Below are positions 1 to 12,885 of a DNA stretch of 64,000 nucleotides, in pieces (the stretch's first letter is position 1; each line of letters starts with the position of its first letter). The position numbers and the translations under genes are program-made. Location: the NCBI GenBank assembly GCA_013397115.1, contig VWZW01000469.1:142231-206230 (forward strand), written 5' to 3'. The notes beneath the pieces are model-generated. The model did no database searches. It was not told where the DNA came from and saw nothing but the letters and a program-made list of their open reading frames with translations. Source of the DNA: Edolisoma coerulescens. Lineage: Eukaryota > Chordata > Aves > Passeriformes > Campephagidae.

Positions 1-2002
1 TTGGCCTGGATGTGCGGACAGTGCAGGGAACAGCCCTCCTGAAAAACACCACAGTTAATTGTTATGCAGAACTGGTTCGTGTTTTCCAGCCCGCCGAGAT
101 CAGTGCTCATCACTTCCCCATAGAAAGTGCAGCTGGCCGGTATTCCTCGCTCTTCCCGGGGTGAAAGGAAAACGAAGGATTTCCGTGCTCTCGGGGGGAG
201 CTTTGGCAGAGCCACCCTGAGCACCCCCGGGCACTTGGCTGCCCAGAGCCCCTCGGCACCGCCCCGCGCTGTCCGGAGCCGGGCCGGGAGCGGGGCTGCC
301 CTGGGACCGTCCCGGCGCTCGGTGTGCTCCCGTGCTCTGCCGCGGGGAGGGGGGGCTGNCGGGGCTCAAAGCTCAGGGCTCAGGGCGAATTCGGCCTGGC
401 AGCTTCTGCAGAGGGGCTGCAGTCAATCCCTGGACCTTTGGGGGCCACCCAGAACCCGCGGAGCTGATGGAAGGAGTTCAGTGAACTTTGAATCCTGCTC
501 CAAGCGCTGGGTCCTTTCCCCATGGAGGAGCAGATCCTGATTTTAATGCCTGTTTTTGTCGGCATCCCCGGAGGTTTTATTTCCTTGAGCTGCTCTCGCT
601 GCAAACGGCGCTGATTCGTTTGGCTGAATCCTCGTCGAGGCGCTTGAGCTAAAAATGAAATGCAAATGTACAGGAGCTATTCCTGTTTTTTTCAGCTGTA
701 GAAAGCAGGAATTGGAAAGATAAATTACCATAGTTCCCTTTAAGCACGTATTGCTGGGAAGCAAACACTGAAACATCAAAATAAAGCCTTTTTTTCTTCT
801 TCCCTCTTTTTAAAGCAAGAATATAATTATGCTCCGTGGATCTCACCAGAGCACAGATCAAAGCCATTAAGTAACTGCTCTTGGCTCTTTTACTGTGGCT
901 CTGGGTGGCACATCCAGTGTTTATAGCTGGCACTGCAGGGAGCAGCCCCGGCACCCCGAAAGGCTCTGTGGGGAACCGGCACCTCTGTCCCGGCCACCCC
1001 GGGGTGCTGAGGGCCAGAGGAGCAGCAGCAGCCCCCAGAGGGGTGTGGGGGTCCTGCCCTCTGCCCCTGACCGTGTTTGCCAAGGCAAAGGCTGGGGCTG
1101 GGGACAGGGAAATGCCTGCAGGCTGCTGGTAAAGTGGATGTTCATATCAAGTCACTTGTAGCTTCAGTGTCTGCTTGGCTTATTCTCATTTAGGATAAAA
1201 ATCTCTCTCAGAAGCTCAGGAATGCCTAAAATGCAACTCCCCTGCCTCGCACTTTGCAGCAGGACAAATTGGATCCAAAGCACTGACAGCCCTCAGTTTC
1301 AACTTGGCAATGGGCACCGGGTCATTTTCCCTAGCACAGCCAGGAGATTGTGCAGAGATAAGACTATCCATCATTTTTAACACGGGGAGGCTTGGCAAAA
1401 AAAAAAGACATTTGACGACTGAAAGCAATTTATGTTTCCCCACAGAAATGTTCTCCTATTTTAAAAATGCAGTAGTTCCCTTCTTGCCTTACTTCTGCCT
1501 GCATGCCCCTCTTCCAGGGCATGTTCCAGCACTGGTTTGTTTCTGATTGCAGGGAAAATTCCCATTTCTGATCCACGGTGGGATTCCTGTGATGGCTCCT
1601 GCCATGGTGCCATCGGGGTGTTGAGAGAGCAGGTCCCAGGCTGCAGCCCAGCTGAGCTTGGCGTGGGCTCAGGGGAGGGCTCTGTGCTCAGGGCTGGCTC
1701 CGGGCAGAGCCCACAGCCCCTGCTTCCCCACTGGGAAAGGAACAGCCCCAAAAACAGTCAGCTCTGGAGAGGAGATGTGAAGAGAAAGGATGAGGGGAAA
1801 AAGGGAGTGATCCAAGTGGGGAAAAGATGGTGTCCCTTGCAGGAGTGGGAGCTGTGGCATCACCCCGGTTCCAGCCAGGCTCGGCTTTAAACCTCACATT
1901 CAGAGAAGCTCACCTGTGGCCAGGTTAATGCCACACCACATTTGGCCAAGGCCCAGACCAGCTCCCAGATCCACAGGGATCCACTTTGATCCATTTTTTG
2001 GT
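1..2002. other. Intron segment, no gene seen
   Basis: GC-rich with CpGs at about 230-360 (cgccccgcgctgtccggagc), including an N at 359 in a G-run. An AT-rich single-copy block lies at 600-880. No exon or repeat family is recognised. Confidence 0.5.
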
Positions 2003-2147
2003 GGAGCCCCCATCCCTGGAGGTGTCCAAGGAAGGCCTGGAGGTGGCACTCAGTGCTCTGGGCTGGTGACCAGGTGGGGATCAGGCACAGCTTGGGTTCG
2101 ATGGTCTGGGAGGTCTCTTCCAACCTCAGTGATCCTGGGATTCTGTG
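2003..2147 (+). mobile_element. CR1 retrotransposon 3' end fragment (type A tail)
   Basis: The sequence runs catccctggaggtgtccaag, gtggcactcagtgctctggg, ttcgatggtctgggaggtc, caacctcagtgat and the terminal gattctgtg. This is the 3' end of an avian CR1 non-LTR element, truncated at its 5' end as usual. It is related to the copies at 9156, 38147 and 57352. Confidence 0.85.
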
Positions 2148-5100
2148 CCCCATGTGCCACATGACTAAAAACCAGCTTAAAACACCCTCAGTGGTGTGTG
2201 GGTGGTGGTGGCAGGGCTGGCATCTACTCGAGATGTCTTGGAAGAATGGCTTCGGAGAGTTGTTGTGGTGACCTCCCCAAAAACTGCACATGGACATTTG
2301 TGACACTGCAGGAAAGGAGCCTTTGCAGTGGGGGTGTGGGAAATAGATCACTGCTTGGCTTGGCTTAAATCCAGAGGTTTTGTTTGGAAAAGAAGTTTTC
2401 AGAAGAAAAGAACAAAGTTTTCCTGAGCGATGTTCTTTCTCTTTGCCTTTCCCCCAGGCTGCGGGAGGAAAACTCTCCATCCATGCCATGGCTGCTATTG
2501 GGTCGCCAAAAAAGTAGACTTAGAGCCAGAGTTCCCCTGAAATGAACCAGGATATTAATTAAAATCTGTAATTGCAGAGCTCCTGAGCCAGTAATGATAG
2601 GATGTGCGAGTGTTTCTCTGTGATTCCTGTTAATCAAGAGGAGAGCCAAAGAAACAATACGTTAATCACAAAAGTGAAGATTTCTGAGCACATAATGATT
2701 GGTAAGGACCCAACTGCCATTGATCATCCCCGGGAGTTTCACACACAGTGGCCTTTTGTGCCTTTCAGAACCTGCCTGAAGCGGAAGACCCACGAATGCT
2801 CCGGTGTGGGCACTGAGGGGGGGCTGCTGATCTGTCTGCTGCAGTTGCAGGGAGCTTTGGTACCGGGAGGGGCTGAGCTTCGACCTGGACACCTGCAAAT
2901 CTTGAATCCCTGCCACTGCTACTGGTTTGCTGAAACAAAACCTGCCTGCCAGAGAGCCTGGCTGGGAGCAGCTTTACCTTACCTGGTGTAGGTGATCCTC
3001 TGTCTGGTTCCACCACAGCCCTCCCCAGTGGAGCTGGGGACTGTTCACTGGAGTCCCTGTGCTGAAATTGCCCTCCCTGCACTCCAGGAGGGACTGGGGA
3101 TCCAGTGCTGCCTATGGAACTGAGGGGTTGTGCCTGTGTTTTGAGGTTTAAATACCTGCCTGAGCGCCCATGGGGGTGCAGCTGCAGAGGCTGGGCTGGG
3201 CTCTGCCCCAGTGTGACCGTGGGACGAGGTCACATCGTCTGTCCCGGTTTGGCACGAGCACAGCACCAGCACCGTGTGCTTAACCACAGCCCCATCCCCA
3301 GCCTGAGCAGCACCAAGGGAAGGGAAACCAGCAAGTAACTGCTTTGTAATTGTTTTTAGGAAAACCATCTCCAGCAGAGCAGCTGGAGAAAAATCTGATA
3401 GAACAAACCTCGGCTGAACTCCTGCAGTGGGGCTGGGGGAGCTCGGTGGGCACTGCCCAGCTGGGCAGGGCCTGGGAGCTGTGGCCTTGCCTCGGGGCAG
3501 TTCTTCCCTCCCAGGGAAGAGCAGCAGAACAAATCCTCTGACCAACTCGTAGGAGCTCCTGGTACCTGTGAAGGGTGGTGGATCCTCTCCTGGGTTATCT
3601 GGGGCTCTCCTGATCCTTCTGTTAATTCTCTCATCCCATTTGTGCTTCTGGCTTGAGGTGCATTTGTTGAGCAAGCAGTAAATCTGTCACTCCAGCAAGC
3701 GCCTAATTGAGCTACTCAGTCCCGGGAAGTCTTTGTTTCCTTTCAGAAGATAAATAAACACCATCCACCACTGTATTTCTTCTTCCTCCCCTCCTCCATT
3801 CATCCCCTTTTCAAACTAAAAAACTGTTTCCAGGCAGTGGTGTGCTTCACCCATTCCTCATTCCGTGCTGTGCGCGAGTCCCTGCGGCAGAGCAGAGGGT
3901 GGGAGTGCAGGGGTGGCTGCAGCAGATGCCCTCGCTGCTCCCTGTCCCCCCTGTGCACACCAGGATTGCTCCGGGGCCAAACTGGAGCAGCCCCAGGCAC
4001 TGTCTGGGGATAATGGGAAGGAACATGGAGTGGGTGTAAAGCCTTGGGTCTCCTCTGGTTGCCTCCATCTCGGTCCCAGCCTGAACTGGGGCCGGGGCCG
4101 TTCACTGGGGCAGGTTCTGCAGGAGGAACCAGCCTGTGGCTCCCACAGCTCCCTCAGGCCTGTCCTCTGGGCACACAGAGCTCTGCCCACAGCACCTCCT
4201 GGGATGGATGTGGGGCTCTGGGGCCGCTGCCCACGCGCCATGCAGAGCTTTGGGAGCTCCAGCTGGGACCTGGGACCTGCCAACAGCCCTTTGAAAACAA
4301 ACCCAAAAAAACCCCAGCACAACAAAGCCGCAGAATGTTCTTCTCTTGCTGCTCCTGAGGTCAATCAGGATGCCAGACCCAGGCCGGGCAGGAGCAGTTG
4401 GGCACTCGCTGGCCGGGCACTGGCAGCTCCTGCAGCAGAGGTTCTCTCCCTGCCCGCTGCTGCTGCCCGCGGTGCCGCAGGGCGAGAGGCTGCAGGGGAT
4501 GGATCACGGCTGGACTCAGCTCCTTGCTCTCAGGAGAAGGTTGTGGAGAGGTGAGAGCTGCCTGCTCTGGAGCAGGATGGGGCTGCTTCACCTGGGCCCC
4601 CCTGCATTTGAAGGCTGTTGTGGTGACCTGAGCGTGCCCATCCCCGAGCTCCAGCCGGGCCAGGCGCCCGTCCCGTGATCCCCCACATCAGCCTAATTGG
4701 AGACCGACACTTTGTGACGTTACAATAATTCTCAGTGTCAGATATTTTACTGCTGAGCTCACGAGACTGGCTCTAATGCTGGTTTGGGCCTTGAAATAAA
4801 TTGCAGTTTAGTCAGTTGCAGGATAAATCACTTAATGGAATTTCCCAGATGTTTTAAAATTAAGTTTATATTCTCCTAAAAGAATGTCAGGCTCGTTGCT
4901 GTGATGGAGGAGCTCTCACAGTTTACTAGGAAGTTAAACTTCTTTCTTTCTAGCTGTAAGTGCAGCTCCTGCTGCTGGGCTCCTCGGAGAGGGGCTGAGC
5001 AGGGTCTCCCCTGGGCTGAGTGTGGCACCTGTGGAAGCATCAGGAGGTGTTTGGCAGCGCAAACCCCAACGGATTTAAATTCCAAAGCAGCACAAGCTGC

Positions 5101-8100
5101 TGGTAGGGGCTGGGAGGGGTTAGGATGCACTTCCAGGGTATTTTTTTCTCAATTGAGGGACCTCTCTGACCCTTCTGAGGGTGGCTGGAATTTCCTGTTC
5201 CTGCAGAATGAGGTCACGGCCCAGCAATGGGGTTCTGGTGGGAAGGGTCCCTGCGGGTGTCTAGAGGCACCTCTGGTGACTGTAATGTGACCCTGAGAGA
5301 GGAGAATCTTGATCCAAGAGAAAATCCCAGTATTGCCAGCCAATTCCTAATGAAGAAATGAAAATCCGTTAAATGAAGGTTACTGTGGGGTTTTGGTGCC
5401 GTGGGAGCAAGGGAAGCTCCAGGCTGGCTTTTGTTTGGTTTGGATGTGGATGAAGTGCTCGTGCTGGGCAGCCCAGAAGGGGGATGTGCTGGGGGACAGG
5501 GCCCAGGGGGTCCCCAGGTCTGAGGGGCAGTGCCCAGCAGCAGCACGGAGGGGAGGGGGGATCAGGCCCCGAATGCTGATGCGTTCAGGGGCTGCTGGAT
5601 CCACCCTCGGCTTTCGGGCTGGGCCAGTCCTTTGCGGGGTGAGCCGACCTGCCTGAGCACTGCTCCCTCTGGGCTCCTCTGTGAGACATCTCCGAAGTGC
5701 TCCAGGACCCTGCGGAGTCGCTCTCCAGCGCAGGCTCCGAGCTGACTCTGCTTTTCCCAGGATGTTAATGAGCTCCAGAATCTCACAGCTTTTCCTTCAG
5801 TTCACCACCAGAATGTTTTAAGCAGAGGTTCCCAAATGAGGATTGGGAAGGGAGGAGTGCACTTCTGGCGTGAGCACTGCTCCCCTGAAGGCCTGGGCGC
5901 CACGAGGCCGTGCGGTGGGAACGCGCTGGGAGATCTCTGGATGAGACCTGGCCTGGCCCCATCGAGCCTTGAGCCCCAGCCAGGCTGAGGGACTCCCCGG
6001 GGCCGGGGCTGTGCCTCGTGCTGCCGGGACCCCGTCCTTGTGCACAGCTGGAAGGTGCTGGGACACAAATGCCTTTGTTACCCCGGGTGCGCCTGCTCCG
6101 ACTGCCACAGCACNTGTCCAGGGCGGGGGGACTCGTTCGGGTGTGGGCAGTGGGTGCCGGTGGCAGCACGTCCCAGCCAGCCCTGCCGGGATTCCTGCGT
6201 GCTCCTCTCTACGTGTTGGGGCTTTTCCATCATTCCCAGTGCTCTCCCAGTGCTTTCATAACCGTTCCAGCCACGCCATCAATATTTAAAGAGGCTGCAA
6301 GTGCTCATTTCCAGAGCTCCCTGGTGCAGGCAGCGGCTCCAGCCAAGTGCAGCCCTGCATAGAAAACTTCTGCTGGGCTCTCCGCCCTTCCTTTTCCTAG
6401 GGATGGATTTGACTTTTATTATGGATATTCTGAAAGGAGTATACCAGAAAACATACATTAGACCAATAACCATATCATAAATATGTATTTGCACTGGAGC
6501 GGACAAATTTATCTGCAGAATGATTTTTTTAAAACAAAATAAATTCACAGGATAAATTATTCAATGATTAATATTTGACCAGGCACAGTGTATGCAGAGT
6601 TACCTTAATCTGTTTGGAGGCCTGGGTAATGCACAGCGTCGTGCAGGATTTTTACAGCTGTTAAATATTAAGGGCCTCTTGGTCATGTGCACGGGGGCCC
6701 CATAAATCATTTTGTCTCTGTAAAGGGGCCTTGAAACACAAGTAAATCACTTTGCTGCTTGGTTTATGGCCTTCGTATGCAGCAAGAGAGATATAAAAAG
6801 GCTTAATGTGTAAATGAGGATCTGACTCCACTGCTCTGGGATTTGTGATACTTTCCCAATGCCAAACTCCCCGCAGGAAGCGGGAGCGTGGCCGGAGGCA
6901 GCACACGCCGAGGTGGAGCAGCTCCCTGGCCTGTCCCGTGGGCTGGCAGGGTCCTGGGGCCTCCCTGCCCTGCCCCAGCCCCCCTGGCACCCCTGCCCAC
7001 CACGGGGTGAGCCCAGTGCCAGCAGCTGTGCTGGGAGGACGGGGCAGCCCAGGGCTGCTCTGCCCGTGCTGAGGTGTCAGTTCAGCTCATCAGGCTGGGA
7101 CTGAGCTCCAACCCAACAGGAGCCTCTGTCCCAGATACTGCTAAAGCTGCTTTTAATTTTATTGTTGCTTAATGTGTAAGAGAAATCTCTTAAATTCACT
7201 GAAATCCATCAGCTGGCAGAGTGGAAACTGCCGGAGCCAAGCTGTCACTGTGATATCATAACTAGAGCAAATGGCTTTTGATTTGGTGATGGCAACGAGA
7301 CAGACCTTTAGCTGTAAATTATTCATGTACAGGACTAATACAGCAAACATTACAGACCATGCCAAAATACTACTTGGATATTTGTTATGCTTGACTGCGA
7401 TGCAGACGAACGATTCCTTTGTCGTCGGCAGTTGTTGGTGAATCCCCGATCTTCAGCTACTGCTTATCACAGCACAAATGCAAGTGCCCATGAAATGAAA
7501 TTTCGCTGTATTAATTAAATATTTTGTGTTACAGATTAATCTCCCACATTGAATAAGAGTTTGTTCTATTTTCTGAAGGCAATAGGTTGAACTTTGAGAG
7601 TGAAATGCAGTATCAAGCCCCAGCGAGTGGATAAATCCCGCTAAGCCCAGCACCCTCCACAAGCATCCCAGACCCCAGGAGCCCGTGGCTTCCCAGGTGG
7701 AAAAGGTGCTTCCTCCTGGCACTAAGCTGCTGAGCTGCTCCCTCCTTCCTGCCCAGGGCCCAGCTGTACCCACTGCACCCCAGGGGCCAGTCCTGGCTGC
7801 CCACCCCGGGACCCCTCCGTGGCACCCTGGGACCCCGGCGTGTGGCACCGTGAGCTGTGGGCAGGGTCCCACCGCAGGGTCCCACCCCAAGTCAGGTCCC
7901 ACAGCTCCCAGGGTAGGAATCACCCTGCTGGAGCTGCAGCTTCTTCTGAGCATCAGCTCTCCTGGGAAGCAGGAGGTGCCTCTGGCCGGGTTCAGGCTGC
8001 CTGGGAGCAGCTGCATGAGGGGGCAAAGCCACCAGGGACAGTCAGGATGGGGCCCGTGTGACGCCCGCCTGGGCAGCTCTCAGGAGGCTGAGCATGGTGT

Positions 8101-9155
8101 GAGCAGGAGCTTTTCTCACTCAGTCAGGTGTTGAGCTGAAGCTGAAACATTTACACTCTTTAAATTATAGTTTGGGCCTTTTTCCTCTATTTATCCATCC
8201 TATCTTTGTCTTCAGCACATGGGCTCGCTGCTGGCTGGGCTGTGGTGATGGCTGGGCAGGGATGCTGGGATGGGGCTGATGCAGCCCTTGCGGGGCCAGA
8301 CCCTGCACCCCCGGGGTGTCCCCCTGGCCGAGCGTGTTCCCCCCCTTAAGCTCCAGCCTGGCTCTGAGAGCTCCAAGCAGCAGATCCAGACCTCACAGCT
8401 GGTCAATAAATAATGACCATAAAACACCACAATGAGCCTCTTGACCAGCAGGTCACGCATGCATTTACAGTGTAATTTGTCTTTCCTCAGCAAAGGAACT
8501 GGGCTGCAGCATTTGGTTTTCACCAGATAAAGCTGAAACAAAGCAATAGGTGAGACCTGAGCAGCTGGTCCCTGTGCCAGCATCCAGAAATGATTCCCAA
8601 AAATGAGCTCTAGACCATTTTGTTATGGCTGGGGACTGAGTTGGGAAGAAGAGAGCTGAGGGAGCGCTTTTAAACCATGGACTGCTGAGGTTTCCTCCCC
8701 TTTCCCACCAGAGAAAGCCCCTCTGGCCTGCTGGGGTCAGTCTGTCTGTCAGGATATGGCGTGTAAAGACCTGGTTGGGTTCTGTGTTTTCCTGTGCCAC
8801 GGAGCTGCCTCATGCCTTAACGAGCTCCTTCCCCAACCAGATGACTTTGTTTCTGTTTTGTAGCTGATTTGACGGCAAAAGGGCCCAGGAGGGCGCAGGA
8901 GGGAAGGGAGAAAGGAAATGTCTCAAGCAATTAGTGTGATTAGAGCAGCTGAACGCTCAGCTTCCCTAAAACTGCGCTGCTCCCGCGGGAGCCGCTCCTG
9001 TCCGAGGGCTGCAGCAGGGGACGGGCAGGGCCGGGCCCGGCAGCGGCTGCGCTGCGAGCAGTGAGAAAGGCCTTGGTAAAGTCATCTCATTTCTTGGGTG
9101 TTGTTGGATGCCACCCGTGAATCCTCCTTTGGTAATTACCTTCAATTTTTAAGTC
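2148..9155. other. Intron segment with AT-rich single-copy blocks
   Basis: No gene or CR1. AT-rich, repeat-free blocks at 4680-4890, 6400-6830 and 7140-7620 stand out from the GC-rich surroundings and could be conserved non-coding elements. A small CpG-rich patch is at 8970-9060. There is an N at 6114. Confidence 0.45.
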
Positions 9156-9371
9156 CAATCCCAGAACCACTGAGGTGGGAAAAGACCCCCAACACCATCG
9201 GGTCCAGCCTGTGCCCAGTCCCCACCTTGTCCCCAGCCCAGAGCACTGAGTGCCACCTCCAGCCCTTCCTTGGGCACCTCCAGGGATGGGCACTCCAAAC
9301 CTCCCCGGGAAGCCCCTGCCAAGGCCTGACCTCCCTTTCCATGGAGAAATTCCTCCTGAAGTTCCTCCTGA
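9156..9371 (-). mobile_element. CR1 3' end fragment (type A tail), antisense
   Basis: Read on the minus strand it gives the CR1 3' region: aggaatttctccatggaaag, a pgcttcccggggaggt-like segment, catccctggaggtgcccaag, gtggcactcagtgctctggg, cttttcccacctcagtggt. It is longer at its 5' side than the other type A copies. It carries no ORF2 sequence. Confidence 0.85.
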
Positions 9372-11747
9372 ATGACTCTGCAGGTGGCACCTCATGAGGC
9401 TGGTGGAGGGTGTGCAGTGCTGGGGGCGAGGGCTCCTGCGTGCCACTGCTGCCCCTCCCGTGGGCAGCACTGGGAGCTCTGCAGTCAGTCACTCCAGAAA
9501 TGCATCACCAACACTTCTGATCAGACAGAGAAAGAGGAACAGAAATCAGGAAAACACAAACTGGGTTTTCAGTCACTCTCGACTCCACCCCTCAAGCAGT
9601 TGAAGGCACCCCCAGCTGCTCCTCCGGGGCTGCTCTGGATCCTCCACCCCATGGCCTTAATGCCATGGGGGTGAACTGACTGTCCCTGTTGGTGTGTCCC
9701 TGTCAGTGTCCTGAGTTCCTGCCCATGTCCCGTTTCCTGCACGTGGAGGTTCCCTCTGCAGCACCTCAAGGCCACGCGGTGCCAGCAGAGCCCAGGAGAC
9801 AGAGCCAGGTCACTGCTCCCCGTGACCTGTTCCTGCTTCCTCCTCTGAGGAGGAATTGTTCCAGCTGGGGGAAGCCTGACGTACAACCCTCACATTAACT
9901 CTGGATACCCATTTTTTCCCTGTGAAGTGTCCTGAGACTCAGGCAGCCCTCACAAGGCGCGGCGGCTGCGGAGCAGTGAGGTGTCTGTGAGGTGAGAGGC
10001 AGAGCCTGCAGCTCCCGGGCGCTTCTGGAGGCTTTTCCAGTCAGCAGAAATGCCCACATTATTTCCAGAGGGATTAGGATCACGTCTGTACATAGCTGAG
10101 AGCTTACTTAAATTTTCAACATTCCTTCTGGGTCAAAGGACAGTTAGTCCAATTTTTCCATGTTTGATGCGTTTCCATGTTACAGTAGAAAACTCCTTCC
10201 ATTGTTATGACTTTGAGTACATTTGTAATGCTCGAAGACTTCCTGGGAATACAGGTGGATACACAGAGGTGCTGGACTTACAATTGTTCAGATTTTCTGC
10301 ATTCCTATGGAGAAGTTTGATAGAAACCTCTAATATCTCCACAGACTTTTTGAATCCTCCTTTAAAAAAATAATGAAGAAAATATCAGATGATCTGTAAG
10401 ATTTGGCAGGGAAAAAAAGTATTTTCTTCTGTAACTGCTGTAACTGAGCTGCAGATTAGTTAACCCAAACCAGTTTAGTTTATTTTCCCCAAACCTATCC
10501 AATCCAGTGTGCCCATCAAAAAAATCAAATTATCCTTGGACTCATTAGGGAGAAGTCTTTCAGGCCCTGGCAGAAAACCGTCCCCAGAGGATGTGTGTGC
10601 AGCTGCTGTGTTTGGTACTGAGGGGTGGCACTGCTGCAGAGTTGGTCACTGGATCCCATAGCCCCGGATCCCCCAGCCCCTCTCGGTGCCTCCCCCACTT
10701 CCCAGTAGGGGTTTATCTGCTCCGGTGTGTCCCAGTGCATCCCCTCTGGCCCTGAGCACGGACACTGCCGTGCTTCCCACCTCTAAATGTCACCCTCTCA
10801 CATTTCACTTGGAGTTGCTCCCAAGACCCGGCTCTCCACCGTCCTGTTCCATTCTCTGGAATTGCCCGTGCCCTCCCCGCTGCGCCCTCTGTGAATTCAG
10901 AAACAATGGGGCACCTTAGGCTTGGGCTGCCTTCTACCTTTATTCTTTCCAGACCTTGCAAAACCAGAACGAGCCGGGGTTTTGGGTGATGCTGCACGAC
11001 AGGAGAGCTCAGGGAGCCGGGGGCCCTCTGGTCCCTGCCCAGCACCTGGTGCTGCCCCTGCCTCGGCTCAGCACCCTCCTCATCCCCTCAAACCCTCCAC
11101 AGAAGGGAAAAGCTTCTGATCCCTGAGCATTTAGGATTGCCCAGGCATGGGTAACTTAATTGGTCTTGAAACCAGTGCTGAAAATGTTTGGGATAAAGTA
11201 GTGTCTGGAGGGTCTCCCACTGCCTGCATTTATTTGATGCAAAAGTGTTTTGCTCAAGATGCTAAATCAGATAAACCAAACCATTCATTTCTGAAAGTTC
11301 AATTCACCACTTAGAGGATAGAAAATAAACCAAGCTAAGCCACAGCACCACTGAACAGCGAGATACGGGGTTTAAGGCAAAGCCCACTGTGCCTGAGAAT
11401 GTTTCTCACATAAATCAAATTTATCTCTGTAGAGCAGAAGCCCAGTTTATGAGGTTCAGACAGGGAAAAAATAAGAAAACTTCCAGAGAGAGTGTCTTAA
11501 ATAGCTCATAAAAAACGAGCATCTGCCCCAATGGAAAGGGATATCTGATAGCCCCAGAGAAGTGACAGCCCCGACGCAGAGCTCGGCACCATCTGTGCTC
11601 CTGCTGAGGGGTCGGAGCATCGCTCCTTTCCTCTGGCAGCAGCGGCTCTGATCGTGATCGTGCTCCAAAGGATTAATAACCAGCAGGGCTCCTTTGTCCC
11701 TCAGCCCCTCCCTGGTGTTCCGTGGAGCCACCCTGGTTCCTCTCGCT
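9372..11747. other. Intron segment, no gene seen
   Basis: Single-copy sequence. An AT-leaning block at 10040-10550 precedes GC-rich DNA, then another AT-leaning block lies at 11120-11530. No repeats beyond short A-runs. Confidence 0.45.
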
Positions 11748-12266
11748 GGCAGGAGCAGGAGCAGGAGCAGGAGGAACAGGAGCAGGAACAGGAGCAGGAG
11801 GAACAGGAGCAGGAACAGGAGCAGGAGGAACAGGAGCAGGAACAGGAGCAGGAGGAACAGGAGCAGGAACAGGAGCAGGAGGAACAGGAGCAGGAACAGG
11901 AGCAGGAGGAACAGGAGCAGGAACAGGAGCAGGAGGAACAGGAGCAGGAACAGGAGCAGGAGGAACAGGAGCAGGAACAGGAGCAGGAGGAACAGGAGCA
12001 GGAACAGGAGCAGGAGGAACAGGAGCAGGAACAGGAGCAGGAGGAACAGGAGCAGGAACAGGAGCAGGAGGAACAGGAGCAGGAACAGGAGCAGGAGGAA
12101 CAGGAGCAGGAACAGGAGCAGGAGGAACAGGAGCAGGAACAGGAGCAGGAGGAACAGGAGCAGGAACAGGAGCAGGAGGAACAGGAGCAGGAACAGGAGC
12201 AGGAGGAACAGGAGCAGGAACAGGAGCAGGAGGAACAGGAGCAGGAACATGAGCAGGAGCAGGAGC
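11748..12266 (+). repeat. 27-bp GA-rich minisatellite, about 18 copies
   Basis: The unit, in two halves, is gaggaacaggagca and ggaacaggagcag (27 bases), repeated about 18 times with almost no variation until gaacatgagc at 12243-12252. The + strand has no T from 11748 to 12249. Because the unit is a multiple of three and lacks stop codons in any phase, all six frames stay open: EEQEQEQEQ, RNRSRNRSR and GTGAGTGAG on the + strand; FLLLLFLLL, PAPVPAPVP and SCSCSSCSC on the - strand. The long apparent proteins at 11456-12675 are artefacts of this array. It lies inside the KCTD16 intron. Its homogeneity implies recent expansion. Confidence 0.95.
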
Positions 12267-12565
12267 CAGGGCCGGGCCGGGCAGCCGGGGGGGACGAGCC
12301 GCTGTCCCCACGTCCCTCCTGCTCCGGGCTGGCAGCGCTGCCCCGCACCACGACCCTCCGCTGGCTCTGCCAGAGCCACGCGCAGCCGTCCTCGGGAGGT
12401 GTTTGCGGGTAATGCAGCTGGTTCAGGGCTGTGGGAAATGCAGCCAAGCCCGGGTTGTTTGTCAGTGCCTGTGGCTGGGGGGAAATGCCACTGCCATCCC
12501 AGGGGATAAATAACCTGGGAATGCCCTGTGGCACTGCTGGGCAGCTCCTGCGGCCAGCGGTGCCT

Positions 12566-12885
12566 AGAGAATCACAGAATCCCAGCACGGCTGCGTCGGA
12601 AAGGTCCTTAAAGATCGCCTTGTTCCCACCCCTGCCATGGGCAGGGACACCTCCCACTGTCCCAGGCTGCTCCAAGCCCCGTCCAGCCTGGCCTTGGGCA
12701 CTGCCAGGGGTGGTGACTCCACCACTTCCCTGGACAGCCTGTTCCAGTGCTTAATCACTCTTTCAGTAAAGAAATTCTCCCCAACGCTGCGATCTGAACC
12801 TCCCCTGGGGCACCTCGAGGCCATTTCCCCTTTTCCCATCCCTCACTGCCCGGGGAAGAGGCTGACGCTCCTCCTGCAAGAGCCT
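12566..12885 (-). mobile_element. CR1 3' end fragment (type B tail), antisense
   Basis: The minus strand reads gaatttctttactgaaagag, ggaacaggctgtccagggaa, gtggtggagtcaccacccct, ggaggtgtccctgcccatgg and ends in gattctgtgattct. At roughly 320 bases it is the longest and best-preserved CR1 in the window. It includes the segment just upstream of the common 3' end, but no reverse transcriptase. Confidence 0.9.

Noticed and set aside
2090..2105. GGTTCGAT as a tRNA-type B box
   Set aside because: It is part of the CR1 tail, with no A box or cloverleaf around it.
11456..12675. Long open frames of 212-324 codons on both strands (FL-rich, PAPV-rich, SC-rich, EQ-rich proteins)
   Set aside because: All are produced by the stop-free 27-bp minisatellite. 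The non-repeat ends resemble no protein and include CR1 sequence.
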